Shown in pieces: positions 1 through 7,292 of a stretch of DNA of 15,098 nucleotides. The stretch comes from an uncultured Oscillospiraceae bacterium. Its GTDB lineage: Bacteria; Bacillota; Clostridia; Oscillospirales; Oscillospiraceae. How positions within the stretch are numbered: position 1 is the first letter of the stretch; every line of letters begins with the position of its first letter. The notes beneath the pieces are model-generated. The model worked only from the letters and a program-made list of their open reading frames with translations. It searched no databases and was not told the origin of the DNA. Both the position numbers and the translations under genes were made by a program. Location: NCBI GenBank assembly GCA_900756495.1, contig CAAEKI010000161.1, positions 1 through 15,098 of the forward strand. Reading direction: 5' to 3'.

Positions 1-1378
1 GACCTCTGTCAATCAGGCGGTCATGACCGGTGAATCGCTGCCGGTGGGTAAAGGGCCGGGGGATGAAGTCTCCAGCGGCACGGTCAATCAGTTTGGCTCC
101 TTTGTGATGGAGGCTGTCAAGGTGGGAGAAGACAGCTCCATTCAAAGAATGGTACGCCTGGTTCAGTCCGCCGATGCGGGTAAAGCTAAAATTGTCGGTG
201 TGGCCGACCGCTGGGCCACCTGGATTGTCGTGATCGCCCTGAGCGCGGCGGGCCTGACCGGCCTAATTACAGGAGAGGTTCTGCGTGCCGTTACGATTTT
301 GGTCGTCTTCTGTCCCTGCGCCCTGGTCCTTGCCACACCGACCGCCATTATGGCGGCCATCGGAAATGCCACGCGGCATGGCTTTCTGGTCCGGGAAGGG
401 GACGCTCTGGAGCGGCTCTCCAGCGCATCCCGTTTCGCCTTTGACAAGACGGGAACCCTAACCTATGGTATCCCCCGGGTGGTGGGAGTACAGAGCTTTT
501 TGCCTGACCTCTCCAGGGAGGCGCTCTATCTCCTCGCGGCGTCTGCCGAGCTGCGCTCCGAGCACCCACTGGGCAAAGCAGTGGTAAGGGACTGTCGGGC
601 CGAACTAGAGGACACAATTCCGGAGCCGGAATCTTTTCAAATGTTACCAGGTAGAGGAGTGCTGGCCAGCGGCGGCGGCCGCACGATATTCGCCGGAAAC
701 GAGACTCTGCTGGCAGATCGAGGGATCCCGCTTTCCCCGGAAGCCAGAGAGGCAGCCCGATATTATCTGGATCAGGGCTGTTCGGTGATCTATTTGGCGG
801 CAGACGGGCAGCTGGCCGGTCTCCTGGCCCTGGCCGACACCCTTCGCTCCGACGCTGCGGACATGATCGCACGGGTGAAAGCTTGTGGCGTCTCCCCTGT
901 CTTGCTGACCGGAGACCACGAGAGTGCGGCCCGGCGCATTGCAGAAGAACTCTCTATCAGCGAAATCCGCGCCGGCTGCCTGCCTGAGGACAAGCTGAAC
1001 TGGATCGATGAGAGCCAGAAAGCGGGCCAGCCTGTCTGCATGATCGGCGATGGAGTCAACGACGCCCCAGCCCTGAAGAAGGCCCTCGTCGGAATTGCAA
1101 TGGGTGGCGTTGGCAGCGACATCGCGGTAGACGCCGCCGACATCGCCCTGGTCAGCGACGATATCCGGGAGATTCCCCACCTGCTCCGCCTGGCCCGCCG
1201 GATGATGGTGACCATCAAATGCAACCTGACCTTCTCTATGGCCCTGAACTTCGCCGCTATTCTCCTTGCCATCACTGGCGTCCTCAATCCTGTCGTCGGC
1301 GCACTGGTTCACAATGCGGGCTCCGTTGTCGTTATTATACATTCTACATTTTTATTAAAATGGAGGAAAAAGTCATGA
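1..1378 (+). CDS. Heavy-metal translocating P1B-type ATPase, C-terminal part (5' end outside window)
   Basis: The gene enters the window already open (frame starts at base 2), so only the last ~458 residues are seen and the metal-binding N terminus and first helices are missing. Counting from the Met at base 23: TGES of the actuator domain is at the very start, a membrane pair follows with the CPC metal-site motif (Cys97, in CPCALVLATP), then the phosphorylated Asp141 in DKTGTLT, the SEHPLGKA motif typical of P1B pumps, and GDGVNDAP at about 342. Two C-terminal helices complete it. By family knowledge it exports or imports a transition or heavy metal across the cytoplasmic membrane using ATP. 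The last helix carries HNAGS, which is neither the MSxSS of CopA nor the Asp of ZntA/CadA, so the metal is left open. Its stop overlaps the next start (ATGA). Class call is firm; substrate is not. Confidence 0.95.
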   Translation, partial: TSVNQAVMTGESLPVGKGPGDEVSSGTVNQFGSFVMEAVKVGEDSSIQRMVRLVQSADAGKAKIVGVADRWATWIVVIALSAAGLTGLITGEVLRAVTILVVFCPCALVLATPTAIMAAIGNATRHGFLVREGDALERLSSASRFAFDKTGTLTYGIPRVVGVQSFLPDLSREALYLLAASAELRSEHPLGKAVVRDCRAELEDTIPEPESFQMLPGRGVLASGGGRTIFAGNETLLADRGIPLSPEAREAARYYLDQGCSVIYLAADGQLAGLLALADTLRSDAADMIARVKACGVSPVLLTGDHESAARRIAEELSISEIRAGCLPEDKLNWIDESQKAGQPVCMIGDGVNDAPALKKALVGIAMGGVGSDIAVDAADIALVSDDIREIPHLLRLARRMMVTIKCNLTFSMALNFAAILLAITGVLNPVVGALVHNAGSVVVIIHSTFLLKWRKKS

Positions 1379-1551
1379 TTCTGACCATTTTCTTAATCAT
1401 CATCGGTATTGCGATCTTTGTCGGCGGACTGTATTACCTGCTGAAAGAAAAAAAGGATCCGGAGGCCCGTAAAATCTATACTGTTGTCACTGTCATAGGC
1501 ATCGCTATTCTGATTGCCGGCGGAATTAAAATTGCTGTATGTGGCTTCTGA
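1375..1551 (+). CDS. 58-residue two-helix membrane protein coupled to the metal ATPase
   Basis: I do not recognise a family. The start at 1375 was chosen because TGGAGG (1361-1366) sits 8 nt upstream; the in-frame ATG at 1360 has no such site. The ATG overlaps the ATPase stop as ATGA, which implies translational coupling. The protein has an N-terminal hydrophobic helix (about residues 2-23), a charged loop around KEKKDPEARK (24-33), and a second hydrophobic helix (about 35-56) ending in a Cys. It has no recognisable catalytic motif. By inference from position it may be an accessory or regulatory subunit of the pump, as small hydrophobic peptides are for some other P-type ATPases. A role unrelated to the pump is possible. 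Confidence 0.75.
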   Translation: MILTIFLIIIGIAIFVGGLYYLLKEKKDPEARKIYTVVTVIGIAILIAGGIKIAVCGF

Positions 1552-1618
1552 GACTACGCCCCCCCAAAAAAGAGCCCCTTGGCGTAAGAAAATGATGGTG
1601 CAGTATCGATAGTACATG

Positions 1619-2158
1619 CTATAGAGCAGTCCCCCGTGTGGGCACCATTAGCCTGGAGACGTCGACGCCCTCATGGGCCAACAGCCAGCGCTTCTTTTCC
1701 ACACCGCCCGCATAGCCCGTCAGGCTCCCTCCCGCGCCTACGACCCGATGGCATGGAATCACGATCGAAATGGGGTTATGACCCACAGCGCCGCCTATCG
1801 CTTGGGCGGACATGCTTGAACGCCCCAGGCGTTTCGCCAGCCTCCTTGCAATCTCTCCGTAAGTAGTCACCTCCCCATAGGGAATCTCACACAGCAAACG
1901 CCAGACCTCTTGGCGAAATACGCCTCCGCTGGGTGCCAGCGACAGCTCGCCGATCCCTGGCCTCTCTCCCGCAAAATACCGGTCAAGCCACTCCCGTGCC
2001 TTTATAAAAACCGGGTCAATATCCCGCTCCAAAGACTGCCGGGGCAGCGTTGCGCCAAAGTATTTCTGCCCCTCCAGCCACAGGCCTGTCAGATGTTCCC
2101 CCTCTCCAGCCAATGTGAGCAGCCCTACCGGTGATTTATAGTGTGAAATGTAATACAC
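1619..2158 (-). CDS. ogt: Methylated-DNA--[protein]-cysteine S-methyltransferase (Ogt/MGMT type)
   Basis: A suicide repair protein that takes the alkyl group from O6-alkylguanine (and O4-alkylthymine) in DNA onto its own cysteine. The 179-residue length is normal for the family. The acceptor motif is IPCHRVVG with Cys136, preceded by the asparagine hinge GHNP (Asn128) and by the DNA-binding segment around PYGEVTTYGEIARRL (93-107); a small N-terminal domain precedes these. The start is GTG at 2158-2156, placed 6 nt after a GGGGGAGG ribosome binding site. It lies 15 nt downstream of the Ada-AlkA gene on the same strand, so it is almost certainly co-transcribed and induced with it. Function is as sure as sequence reading allows. 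Confidence 0.96.
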   Translation of the reverse strand: MYYISHYKSPVGLLTLAGEGEHLTGLWLEGQKYFGATLPRQSLERDIDPVFIKAREWLDRYFAGERPGIGELSLAPSGGVFRQEVWRLLCEIPYGEVTTYGEIARRLAKRLGRSSMSAQAIGGAVGHNPISIVIPCHRVVGAGGSLTGYAGGVEKKRWLLAHEGVDVSRLMVPTRGTAL

Positions 2159-2173
2159 AGAGTTCCTCCCCCT

Positions 2174-3637
2174 TCAGAAAACCTGCCAAAGACACATTGC
2201 AGCATAGGCACGCCAAGGCCGCCACATCTCCGCCAGCTCTAATATTTCTCTCCTACTCCTCGGTGCCAGCGCCTTCTTAAGCCCCAGATCCGTATCCGGA
2301 AAGGCGTCAGTCCATCCAAGCGCCCGCATGGCGATATACTGCGCTGTCCATGCACCGATACCGGGCAGCCTCATAAGCCTTTTGACTTCATCTTCCGGCC
2401 GGATACACAGTGCAAGCGCTTCTGCCTGATCGGAAAATAGTTCTGCCAAAGCCCGTATGGTCCGCGCCCGCGGCCCTGTTATTCCAAGTGGACAGAATCT
2501 GTCTTCTGCCGGATTCGCAAGCGAGCATATGGATTCTGGTGTCGGAAAAACATGGGACAGTCCCTCGATTTCTGTCTCCACCGGCTCGCCAAACTGCTGT
2601 GCAAATCTGCCGGAAAGCGTTGTCGCGGCCTTGACGGAAATTTGTTGTCCCAATACTGCTCGGACACTCATTTCAAAGGGATCAAAGCATCCGGGTACGC
2701 GAATGCCAGGGAGAAACAGTCCCGGCTTGAGCCTGTCCAATTGAGAGAGCGTCTCCTGTATCACCTCTGGCTCACAGGACAAATCAAACAGACAGCGGAC
2801 CCGGCTGAGCACCTGAGGCAGCACTGGGAGCAGAGACGCGGCCACCGTCACCGACACACTATTGCTGTGCGGCTGATGCGTTACACCGATCCACCCGTAA
2901 AGGCACCCTCTCTCCTCTGATGCGATCCGGACCGTCCGGTAATAGGTATTACCCTGAATGGTCTCAACGCCGGGGATGGCCCGCGGACTCAAGAACGCCA
3001 GCAAACGCTCCCATTGGAAGGGCGGCCGATAGCCAAGCGCCAGCGTAATCCTGTCCCCGCTTCGCTGTTTGCAGGCTTCCTGTCTGCGAAGTGCGGCAGG
3101 CGCAAGACGGTATCGCTCTTTAAACACATCGTTAAACCGGCGCAAGCTTCCAAAACCAGCCGCCATTGCAACCTCCAGAACAGATAGGTCGGTGTCAGTC
3201 AGCAGGCTCTTAGCAAGCAGCAGACGGCAGGTCTGTAGATACTGAACCGGCGGGACATGATATGCCTCTGAGAATACCCGGCGTAAGTGGCGTTCGGTAC
3301 AGCCGAGCCGCTTGGAAATCGCAGCAAGGCTTCCCGCTGTTCCGCATTGCTCCTCTATCAGCCTTGCTGCTTTCTGCGCAAGAGATGCCGCAGCATCCAT
3401 TGGAGCCAGCCCTGGCGCCAGTTCCGGACGGCACCGCAGGCAGGGACGAAATCCCGCCTGCTCCGCTTCCGCCGCCGTACGGAAATACGTACAGTTTTCC
3501 GGCTTTGGAAGTCTTACCCGACAGACCGGCCTGCAGTAAATGCCCGTAGACCGGACACCGACAAAAAAGCGGCCGTCAAAGCGGGCATCCCGTGATTTGA
3601 ATGCGGCATATAACGCTTCCCGGTTTTCCTGTATCAT
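2174..3637 (-). CDS. Ada-AlkA fusion: methyl-phosphotriester-sensing activator and 3-methyladenine DNA glycosylase
   Basis: One 487-residue chain with three parts. (1) An Ada-type zinc domain, about 1-75, with Cys35, Cys39, Cys66 and Cys69 in the same spacing as E. coli Ada Cys38/42/69/72; Cys35 would accept the methyl group from DNA phosphotriesters. (2) An AraC-type double helix-turn-helix, about 80-185. (3) An AlkA N-terminal domain and HhH-GPD glycosylase, about 195-487, with the hairpin LPGIGAWTAQY and the catalytic Asp450 in FPDTDLG. It should sense methylation damage, activate its own operon, and excise alkylated bases. I start it at ATG 3637-3635: GGGAGGG (3646-3652) lies 8 nt upstream, and the in-frame ATG nine codons earlier overlaps the -10 box and so precedes the transcript start. 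The ogt gene follows. Confidence 0.96.
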   Translation of the reverse strand: MIQENREALYAAFKSRDARFDGRFFVGVRSTGIYCRPVCRVRLPKPENCTYFRTAAEAEQAGFRPCLRCRPELAPGLAPMDAAASLAQKAARLIEEQCGTAGSLAAISKRLGCTERHLRRVFSEAYHVPPVQYLQTCRLLLAKSLLTDTDLSVLEVAMAAGFGSLRRFNDVFKERYRLAPAALRRQEACKQRSGDRITLALGYRPPFQWERLLAFLSPRAIPGVETIQGNTYYRTVRIASEERGCLYGWIGVTHQPHSNSVSVTVAASLLPVLPQVLSRVRCLFDLSCEPEVIQETLSQLDRLKPGLFLPGIRVPGCFDPFEMSVRAVLGQQISVKAATTLSGRFAQQFGEPVETEIEGLSHVFPTPESICSLANPAEDRFCPLGITGPRARTIRALAELFSDQAEALALCIRPEDEVKRLMRLPGIGAWTAQYIAMRALGWTDAFPDTDLGLKKALAPRSRREILELAEMWRPWRAYAAMCLWQVF

Positions 3638-3662
3638 CGCTGTGTCCCTCCCTGATATGGCC

Positions 3663-3671
3663 ATTATACCA
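3663..3671 (-). promoter_or_regulatory. Extended -10 promoter of the ada-alkA/ogt operon
   Basis: On the - strand the sequence is TGGTATAAT, a perfect TATAAT with the TGn extension. No good -35 hexamer sits 16-18 bp upstream, which fits either an extended -10 promoter or one that needs an activator (Ada itself activates such promoters in E. coli). The predicted transcript start near 3656 leaves a leader of about 19 nt carrying the GGGAGGG ribosome binding site. I could not identify a convincing Ada box upstream. Confidence 0.7.
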
Positions 3672-4065
3672 CATTTTCTTTTTCAATCTCGCAGTTTTCG
3701 GACCTGTATATTTTACGGTGGGACAAATGTTTAGCCGCATCGCCGGAAGCGCTCATCCACCAGCTTTTCAAGATTGTATTTTAGGCACTGCCTCGCAACA
3801 TATCCGCCCCCTTCCGGCTGGACACACCGAACCATCTGCAAATCCCCCCGCTTCTCTTCGTCAGCATTTCATTTGCAGCCATGTATCAATCGCCTTTGTT
3901 CCATCATATCACTTGTAATTGGCCTCTTGAACATAGAGGCCTGCGCAGCCTTCTTAAATGCGGCAGCGATTCATTTGCTTCCGTACAGGGACAACAGCCG
4001 AATACAGAGGCGAGGGCAGGTGACAGCAGCCTCTTCAGAAAGCTTCACCCACTCAAAAAGATTAT
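3669..4065. other. Gene-poor interval between the ada operon and the amino-sugar operon
   Basis: About 400 bp with no confident gene. It contains a perfect 7-bp inverted repeat GGCCTCT/AGAGGCC at 3921-3927 and 3935-3941 with a 7-nt loop and no U-tract on either strand, and a - strand frame from 4078 to 3731 that is open except for two TGA codons (3971-3973 and 3869-3871). Only the last 45 codons of that frame look coding by base periodicity. It looks more like remnant or spacer DNA than a control region for the neighbours. Confidence 0.5.
3731..3835 (-). CDS. Possible 34-residue small protein, or the tail of a decayed gene
   Basis: Not recognised. The frame begins at ATG 3835-3833, about 8 nt after a GGGGGGA stretch that could act as a weak ribosome binding site, and ends at TAA 3733-3731. 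The open frame extends 11 codons further upstream without a start before meeting TGA at 3869-3871. Over the 45 open codons I count G or C at 31, 17 and 28 first, second and third positions, the order expected of real coding DNA in a GC-rich genome. The C-terminal part is charged (KLVDERFRRCG). The frame continues in phase above the TGA to ATG 4078 with one more TGA, so a pseudogene tail is as likely as a working small gene. Confidence 0.25.
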   Translation of the reverse strand: MVRCVQPEGGGYVARQCLKYNLEKLVDERFRRCG

Positions 4066-4099
4066 AACGCCCGCTCATCTATCGTGATGAGCGGGCGTT
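4060..4099 (-). terminator. Intrinsic terminator of the amino-sugar operon
   Basis: A perfect 14-bp inverted repeat, AACGCCCGCTCATC at 4066-4079 and its complement at 4086-4099, has a 6-nt loop. On the - strand it is followed by ATAATCTTTTT. It begins 15 nt after the stop of the transporter ATPase gene, the last gene of the operon. The T-run is a few bases from the stem, so efficiency may be less than maximal. Confidence 0.75.
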
Positions 4100-4114
4100 G
4101 AGGATTCGGGCAGC

Positions 4115-5233
4115 TTAAATCAGATTGCGCTCCGACTCGGGATTGAAGAGGTGGACGAGGTCAGGGCGGAAGGTGAAGAGAACCTCCGTGCCGTACTGGA
4201 TCCCACCGCGGTGCTCTGCGGGCAGGTCGGTGGTGGGAACGCGGAGGACTACGTCCTTTCCGCCCGCATTCACATGGAGATGGACCTCGCTGCCCATCAT
4301 CTCGGACACGTCCACCTTGCCAGACAACGTATGTGCGCCGGCGCTGGTCTCAAACGTGATGTGCTCGGGACGGATGCCGATGATGACCTTCTGCCCTTCC
4401 GTCTTGGCGGCAGTGAGCTTCTTCTGGATCTCGTCGGCCAGCGGCATGACGGCGCCCGCCACGGCGATCTGGTAGCTGCCGCCGTTCTCTTGGAGCTCAC
4501 CCTCAAACAGGTTCATCTGGGGAGAGCCGATAAAGCCGGCGACAAAGATGTTGACGGGGTGGTCAAAGACCTCCTGGGGCGTTCCAATCTGCTGGATAAA
4601 GCCGTCCCGCATGATGACGATGCGGTCGCCCAGAGTCATGGCCTCGGTCTGATCGTGGGTGACATAGATAAAGGTAGTGTCAATACGCTGACGCAGCTTG
4701 ATAATCTCGGCGCGCATCTGATTGCGCAACTTCGCATCCAGGTTGCTGAGCGGTTCGTCCATGAGGAAGACCTGAGGGTTGCGGACAATGGCCCGGCCGA
4801 TGGCCACGCGCTGGCGCTGGCCACCGGACAGCGCCTTGGGCTTGCGATCCAGATAACTGGTGATATCCAGGATCTCGGCGGCCTCCCGCACCTTCCGGTC
4901 GATCTCGTCCGCCGGGGTCTTGCGCAACTTGAGCGCAAAGGCCATGTTCTCATATACCGTCATATGAGGATACAGGGCGTAGTTCTGGAATACCATGGCG
5001 ATATCCCGATCCTTGGGCTCCACGTCGTTCATCAGCTTATCACCGATGTAGAGCTCCCCCTCGGAGATCTCCTCCAGGCCCGCTACCATCCGCAGGGTAG
5101 TGGACTTGCCGCAGCCGGAAGGACCTACCAGCACGATAAATTCTTTATCCGCGATCTCCAGATTGAAGTCGTGGACGGCGGTTACCTTGTTGTCGTAAAT
5201 TTTCTTTACGTTCTTCAGGATTACAGTCGCCAT
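4115..5233 (-). CDS. Sugar ABC transporter ATP-binding protein, MsmX/UgpC/MalK family
   Basis: The cytoplasmic ATPase that drives CUT1-type carbohydrate importers. From the chosen Met it has 372 residues, the usual length of the family: Walker [10 protein letters not shown] at 37-45, Q-loop Gln83, signature LSGGQ at 135-139, Walker B FLMDEP with Asp159-Glu160, switch His193, and a C-terminal OB-fold (TOBE) region after about 240 including IGIRPEH. The start [13 protein letters not shown] matches family N termini. A GTG 29 codons earlier (5320) is also in frame, and neither start has a good ribosome binding site, so the start is the weak point. The gene is last in the amino-sugar operon, 178 bp after nagA. 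It likely energises the two permeases encoded upstream, though such ATPases in Firmicutes often serve several transporters. Confidence 0.93.
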   Translation of the reverse strand: MATVILKNVKKIYDNKVTAVHDFNLEIADKEFIVLVGPSGCGKSTTLRMVAGLEEISEGELYIGDKLMNDVEPKDRDIAMVFQNYALYPHMTVYENMAFALKLRKTPADEIDRKVREAAEILDITSYLDRKPKALSGGQRQRVAIGRAIVRNPQVFLMDEPLSNLDAKLRNQMRAEIIKLRQRIDTTFIYVTHDQTEAMTLGDRIVIMRDGFIQQIGTPQEVFDHPVNIFVAGFIGSPQMNLFEGELQENGGSYQIAVAGAVMPLADEIQKKLTAAKTEGQKVIIGIRPEHITFETSAGAHTLSGKVDVSEMMGSEVHLHVNAGGKDVVLRVPTTDLPAEHRGGIQYGTEVLFTFRPDLVHLFNPESERNLI

Positions 5234-5278
5234 TGCAGTTGGCCGTAGGGGCAAAGCCTCCGCAAATACCCCCTCGCA

Positions 5279-5299
5279 GAGCCCGGGCAGAACGGGCTC
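5279..5299 (-). other. Hairpin in the leader of the transporter ATPase gene
   Basis: A perfect 7-bp stem, GAGCCCG and CGGGCTC, with a 7-nt loop, lies about 45 nt before the ATPase start in the 178-bp gap after nagA. No U-tract follows on the - strand, so it is not a simple terminator. The same gap holds a 14-bp GC palindrome (CCGCCGGCCGGCGG, 5330-5343). They may be mRNA processing or stability elements, or chance in GC-rich spacer DNA. Confidence 0.35.
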
Positions 5300-5411
5300 C
5301 GCTTTGCGACAGGTCTCCACACTGCCGCACCGCCGGCCGGCGGGGTGGTCTCCTCCTTTTTTACGGCTCCCCCGCTCCTATGAGAATGGAGTAGAGGCGG
5401 GACGCCTTTTT

Positions 5412-6536
5412 TCAATTAGCCGCGACGACCTCGCCGCGGAAGATGACGGTTCTGAGGGAATAGTCCCCGTTGAGAATGGCCAGGTTGGCCAGCTTGCCGC
5501 TCTCCAGGCTGCCTACCCGGCTGTAGGCTCCGATAGCCCGGGCGGGGTTGACTGCCGCGGCCCGCACGGCCGCGGCCAGCGGAATCCCCATGGATACGGC
5601 AGTCTGGAGGCAGCCCATCAGGTCGGTCACCGATCCGGCCAGGGTACCGTCGGCCAGAGTGGCGTGGCGGCCCCTGACGGTGACGTCCTGGCCACCCAGA
5701 GTGTACTGCCCGTCCGGCATGCCGGCCGCCCGCATGGAATCCGAGATCAGAATAACCCGCTCCGCCCCGAACATGCGGAAGACGGCGCGTACTACTGACG
5801 GGTGAATGTGGACTCCGTCGCAGATGAGCTCCACCATGCAGCCCGGGGTATCCAAGGCTGCACCTACCACTCCGGGGGCGCGGTGGCTGAAGGGTGGCAT
5901 GGCATTGAAGAGATGGGTAACCTGCCGGGCCCCCGCCCGGAAGGCCTTCATCGCCGTGTCGTAGTCCGCCGTGGTGTGGGCCAGGGAGACCGTAACCTCC
6001 TCCCCCACCGATTCGATAAAGTCGATGGCGCCGGGGAGCTCGGGGGCCACGGACACCAGCTTGACCAGTCCGTTGGAGGCGGCTATCAGCCGCCGGAGCA
6101 GCTCAGCGTCCGGATTGCGCAGCCAATCTCCGTTCTGGGCCCCTTTCTTTTCGTAGGAGAGGAAGGGCCCCTCCAGATTAATGCCGCAGAGATCAGCCCC
6201 GCCGCAGCCCGACTTCCGGTGGGAGGCGGCCGTCTCGCAGATTTTTATCAGCTGGTCCTCCAGAAGGGTCATCCCAGCCGGGCAGATTTGGGTTACACCC
6301 CGGGACAACTCATACTCCGCCATGGCGGCAAGGCCGGCGGCGTCTCCGTCAGAGAAGTCAAACCCCTTGCACCCGTGGAAGTGCAGGTCGGTAAGGCCGG
6401 GAATGACATAACAGCCCGCCGCGTCCAGCACGCTGCCGTCTCCGCTGTCGGGGGCGATCAGCCGCCCGTCGGTACAGAGATCCCGCTCTACAAAGCCCTC
6501 CTGAAGGTCGTATACCCTACCTCCGGTTATCCGCAT
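5412..6536 (-). CDS. nagA: N-acetylglucosamine-6-phosphate deacetylase
   Basis: Hydrolyses GlcNAc-6-phosphate to glucosamine-6-phosphate and acetate in the cytoplasm, the step before NagB. The 374-residue amidohydrolase shows the expected metal and substrate sites in order: HFH at 52-54, Glu122 in NLEGPF, His187 in LAHT, His208 in THLFNAM (with NAM 211-213), DGVHIHP around 240-246, and catalytic Asp266 in ISDSM. The ATG at 6536-6534 overlaps the end of nagB by 10 bp, so the two are translationally coupled. In this cluster it takes GlcNAc-6-P made from imported sialic acid, and would also serve GlcNAc recycled from other sources. The assignment is secure. Confidence 0.96.
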   Translation of the reverse strand: MRITGGRVYDLQEGFVERDLCTDGRLIAPDSGDGSVLDAAGCYVIPGLTDLHFHGCKGFDFSDGDAAGLAAMAEYELSRGVTQICPAGMTLLEDQLIKICETAASHRKSGCGGADLCGINLEGPFLSYEKKGAQNGDWLRNPDAELLRRLIAASNGLVKLVSVAPELPGAIDFIESVGEEVTVSLAHTTADYDTAMKAFRAGARQVTHLFNAMPPFSHRAPGVVGAALDTPGCMVELICDGVHIHPSVVRAVFRMFGAERVILISDSMRAAGMPDGQYTLGGQDVTVRGRHATLADGTLAGSVTDLMGCLQTAVSMGIPLAAAVRAAAVNPARAIGAYSRVGSLESGKLANLAILNGDYSLRTVIFRGEVVAAN

Positions 6537-7279
6537 ACCTGTACACCTGCCTCCGTCAGCCTGTGAAGGGCCGCCCTGTCCCCCACCAGGGTCACATCCG
6601 GGTGGAGCTGCAGGATAGAGGCCGGCACCTCCTTGGTCACGCGGCCGCAGAATGCCTTCCAGACAATCTCCGCCTTCTCCTCACCGCTGACAATAATCAG
6701 GATACGGCGGGCCTGCATAATGTTTTTGATGCCCATACTCAGCGCCTGACGGGGAACCTCGTCTATCGAGCTGAAGAAGCGGGCGTTGGCCTGAATGGTG
6801 CTGTCAGTCAGGTGGACCAGATGGGTCTCCAGTCCAAAGTCGTCGCCCGGCTCGTTGAAGGCAATGTGGCCGTTATGCCCCATTCCCAACAGCTGGAGAT
6901 CAATCCCTCCCAGATCCTGGATCAGATGGTTGTACCGGGTGCACTCTCCCTCCAAATCCCTGGCCAAACCGTTGAGCACATGGGTGTTCTCCGGCTTGAT
7001 ATCAATATGATTAAAGAGGTTATCCTGCATAAAATAGCGGTAACTCTGCTCGTGGTGGGGAGAGAGTCCCACATATTCATCCAGATTGACGCTGCGGGTC
7101 TCTGCAAAGCTCAGATCCCCCTTGCGGAACCAGTCGGAGAGCTGCCTGTAGGCCCCCACGGGGGTACCCCCGGTGGCCAGTCCCAGCACACAGTCGGGCT
7201 TGTAGATGACCTGTGCAGAGATGATGTTGGCTGCACGGCGGCTCATAGCCTCGTAGCTTTCGGCCTGATAGATTCTCAT
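6527..7279 (-). CDS. nagB: Glucosamine-6-phosphate deaminase
   Basis: Converts glucosamine-6-phosphate to fructose-6-phosphate and ammonia, delivering the amino sugar into glycolysis. The start at ATG 7279-7277 was chosen because AGGAGG lies about 9 nt upstream; the open frame extends 14 codons further but without support. The protein has 250 residues, usual for the family. It shows the phosphate-binding LGLATGGTPVG (32-42), NLDEYVGL with Asp67 (E. coli Asp72), and GHNGHIAFNEPG with His138 and Glu143 (E. coli His143 and Glu148); Asn136 stands where E. coli has Asp141. The ribosome binding site overlaps the stop of the upstream lyase gene (13-nt gap), and nagA overlaps its end by 10 bp. Confidence 0.97.
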   Translation of the reverse strand: MRIYQAESYEAMSRRAANIISAQVIYKPDCVLGLATGGTPVGAYRQLSDWFRKGDLSFAETRSVNLDEYVGLSPHHEQSYRYFMQDNLFNHIDIKPENTHVLNGLARDLEGECTRYNHLIQDLGGIDLQLLGMGHNGHIAFNEPGDDFGLETHLVHLTDSTIQANARFFSSIDEVPRQALSMGIKNIMQARRILIIVSGEEKAEIVWKAFCGRVTKEVPASILQLHPDVTLVGDRAALHRLTEAGVQVCG

Positions 7280-7292
7280 AGAGTTTCGCCTC

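Noticed and set aside
1552..1618. Possible bidirectional terminator between the convergent small membrane protein and ogt genes
   Set aside because: TACGCC/GGCGTA gives only a 6-bp stem with a 20-nt loop and no following U-tract on the + strand. On the - strand the TCTTTTTT has only a 3-bp stem (GCC/GGC) before it. It is too weak to call.
3869..3973. In-frame TGA codons read as selenocysteine or as tryptophan
   Set aside because: Other genes here end in TGA (nagA, ada-alkA, the metal ATPase), so the code is standard. No selenocysteine insertion structure was evident after either TGA, and the flanking frame lacks consistent coding periodicity.
4151..5248. A 365-codon + strand open frame opposite the transporter ATPase
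   Set aside because: It is a mirror of a gene with all ABC ATPase motifs, and its translation has no recognisable domain.
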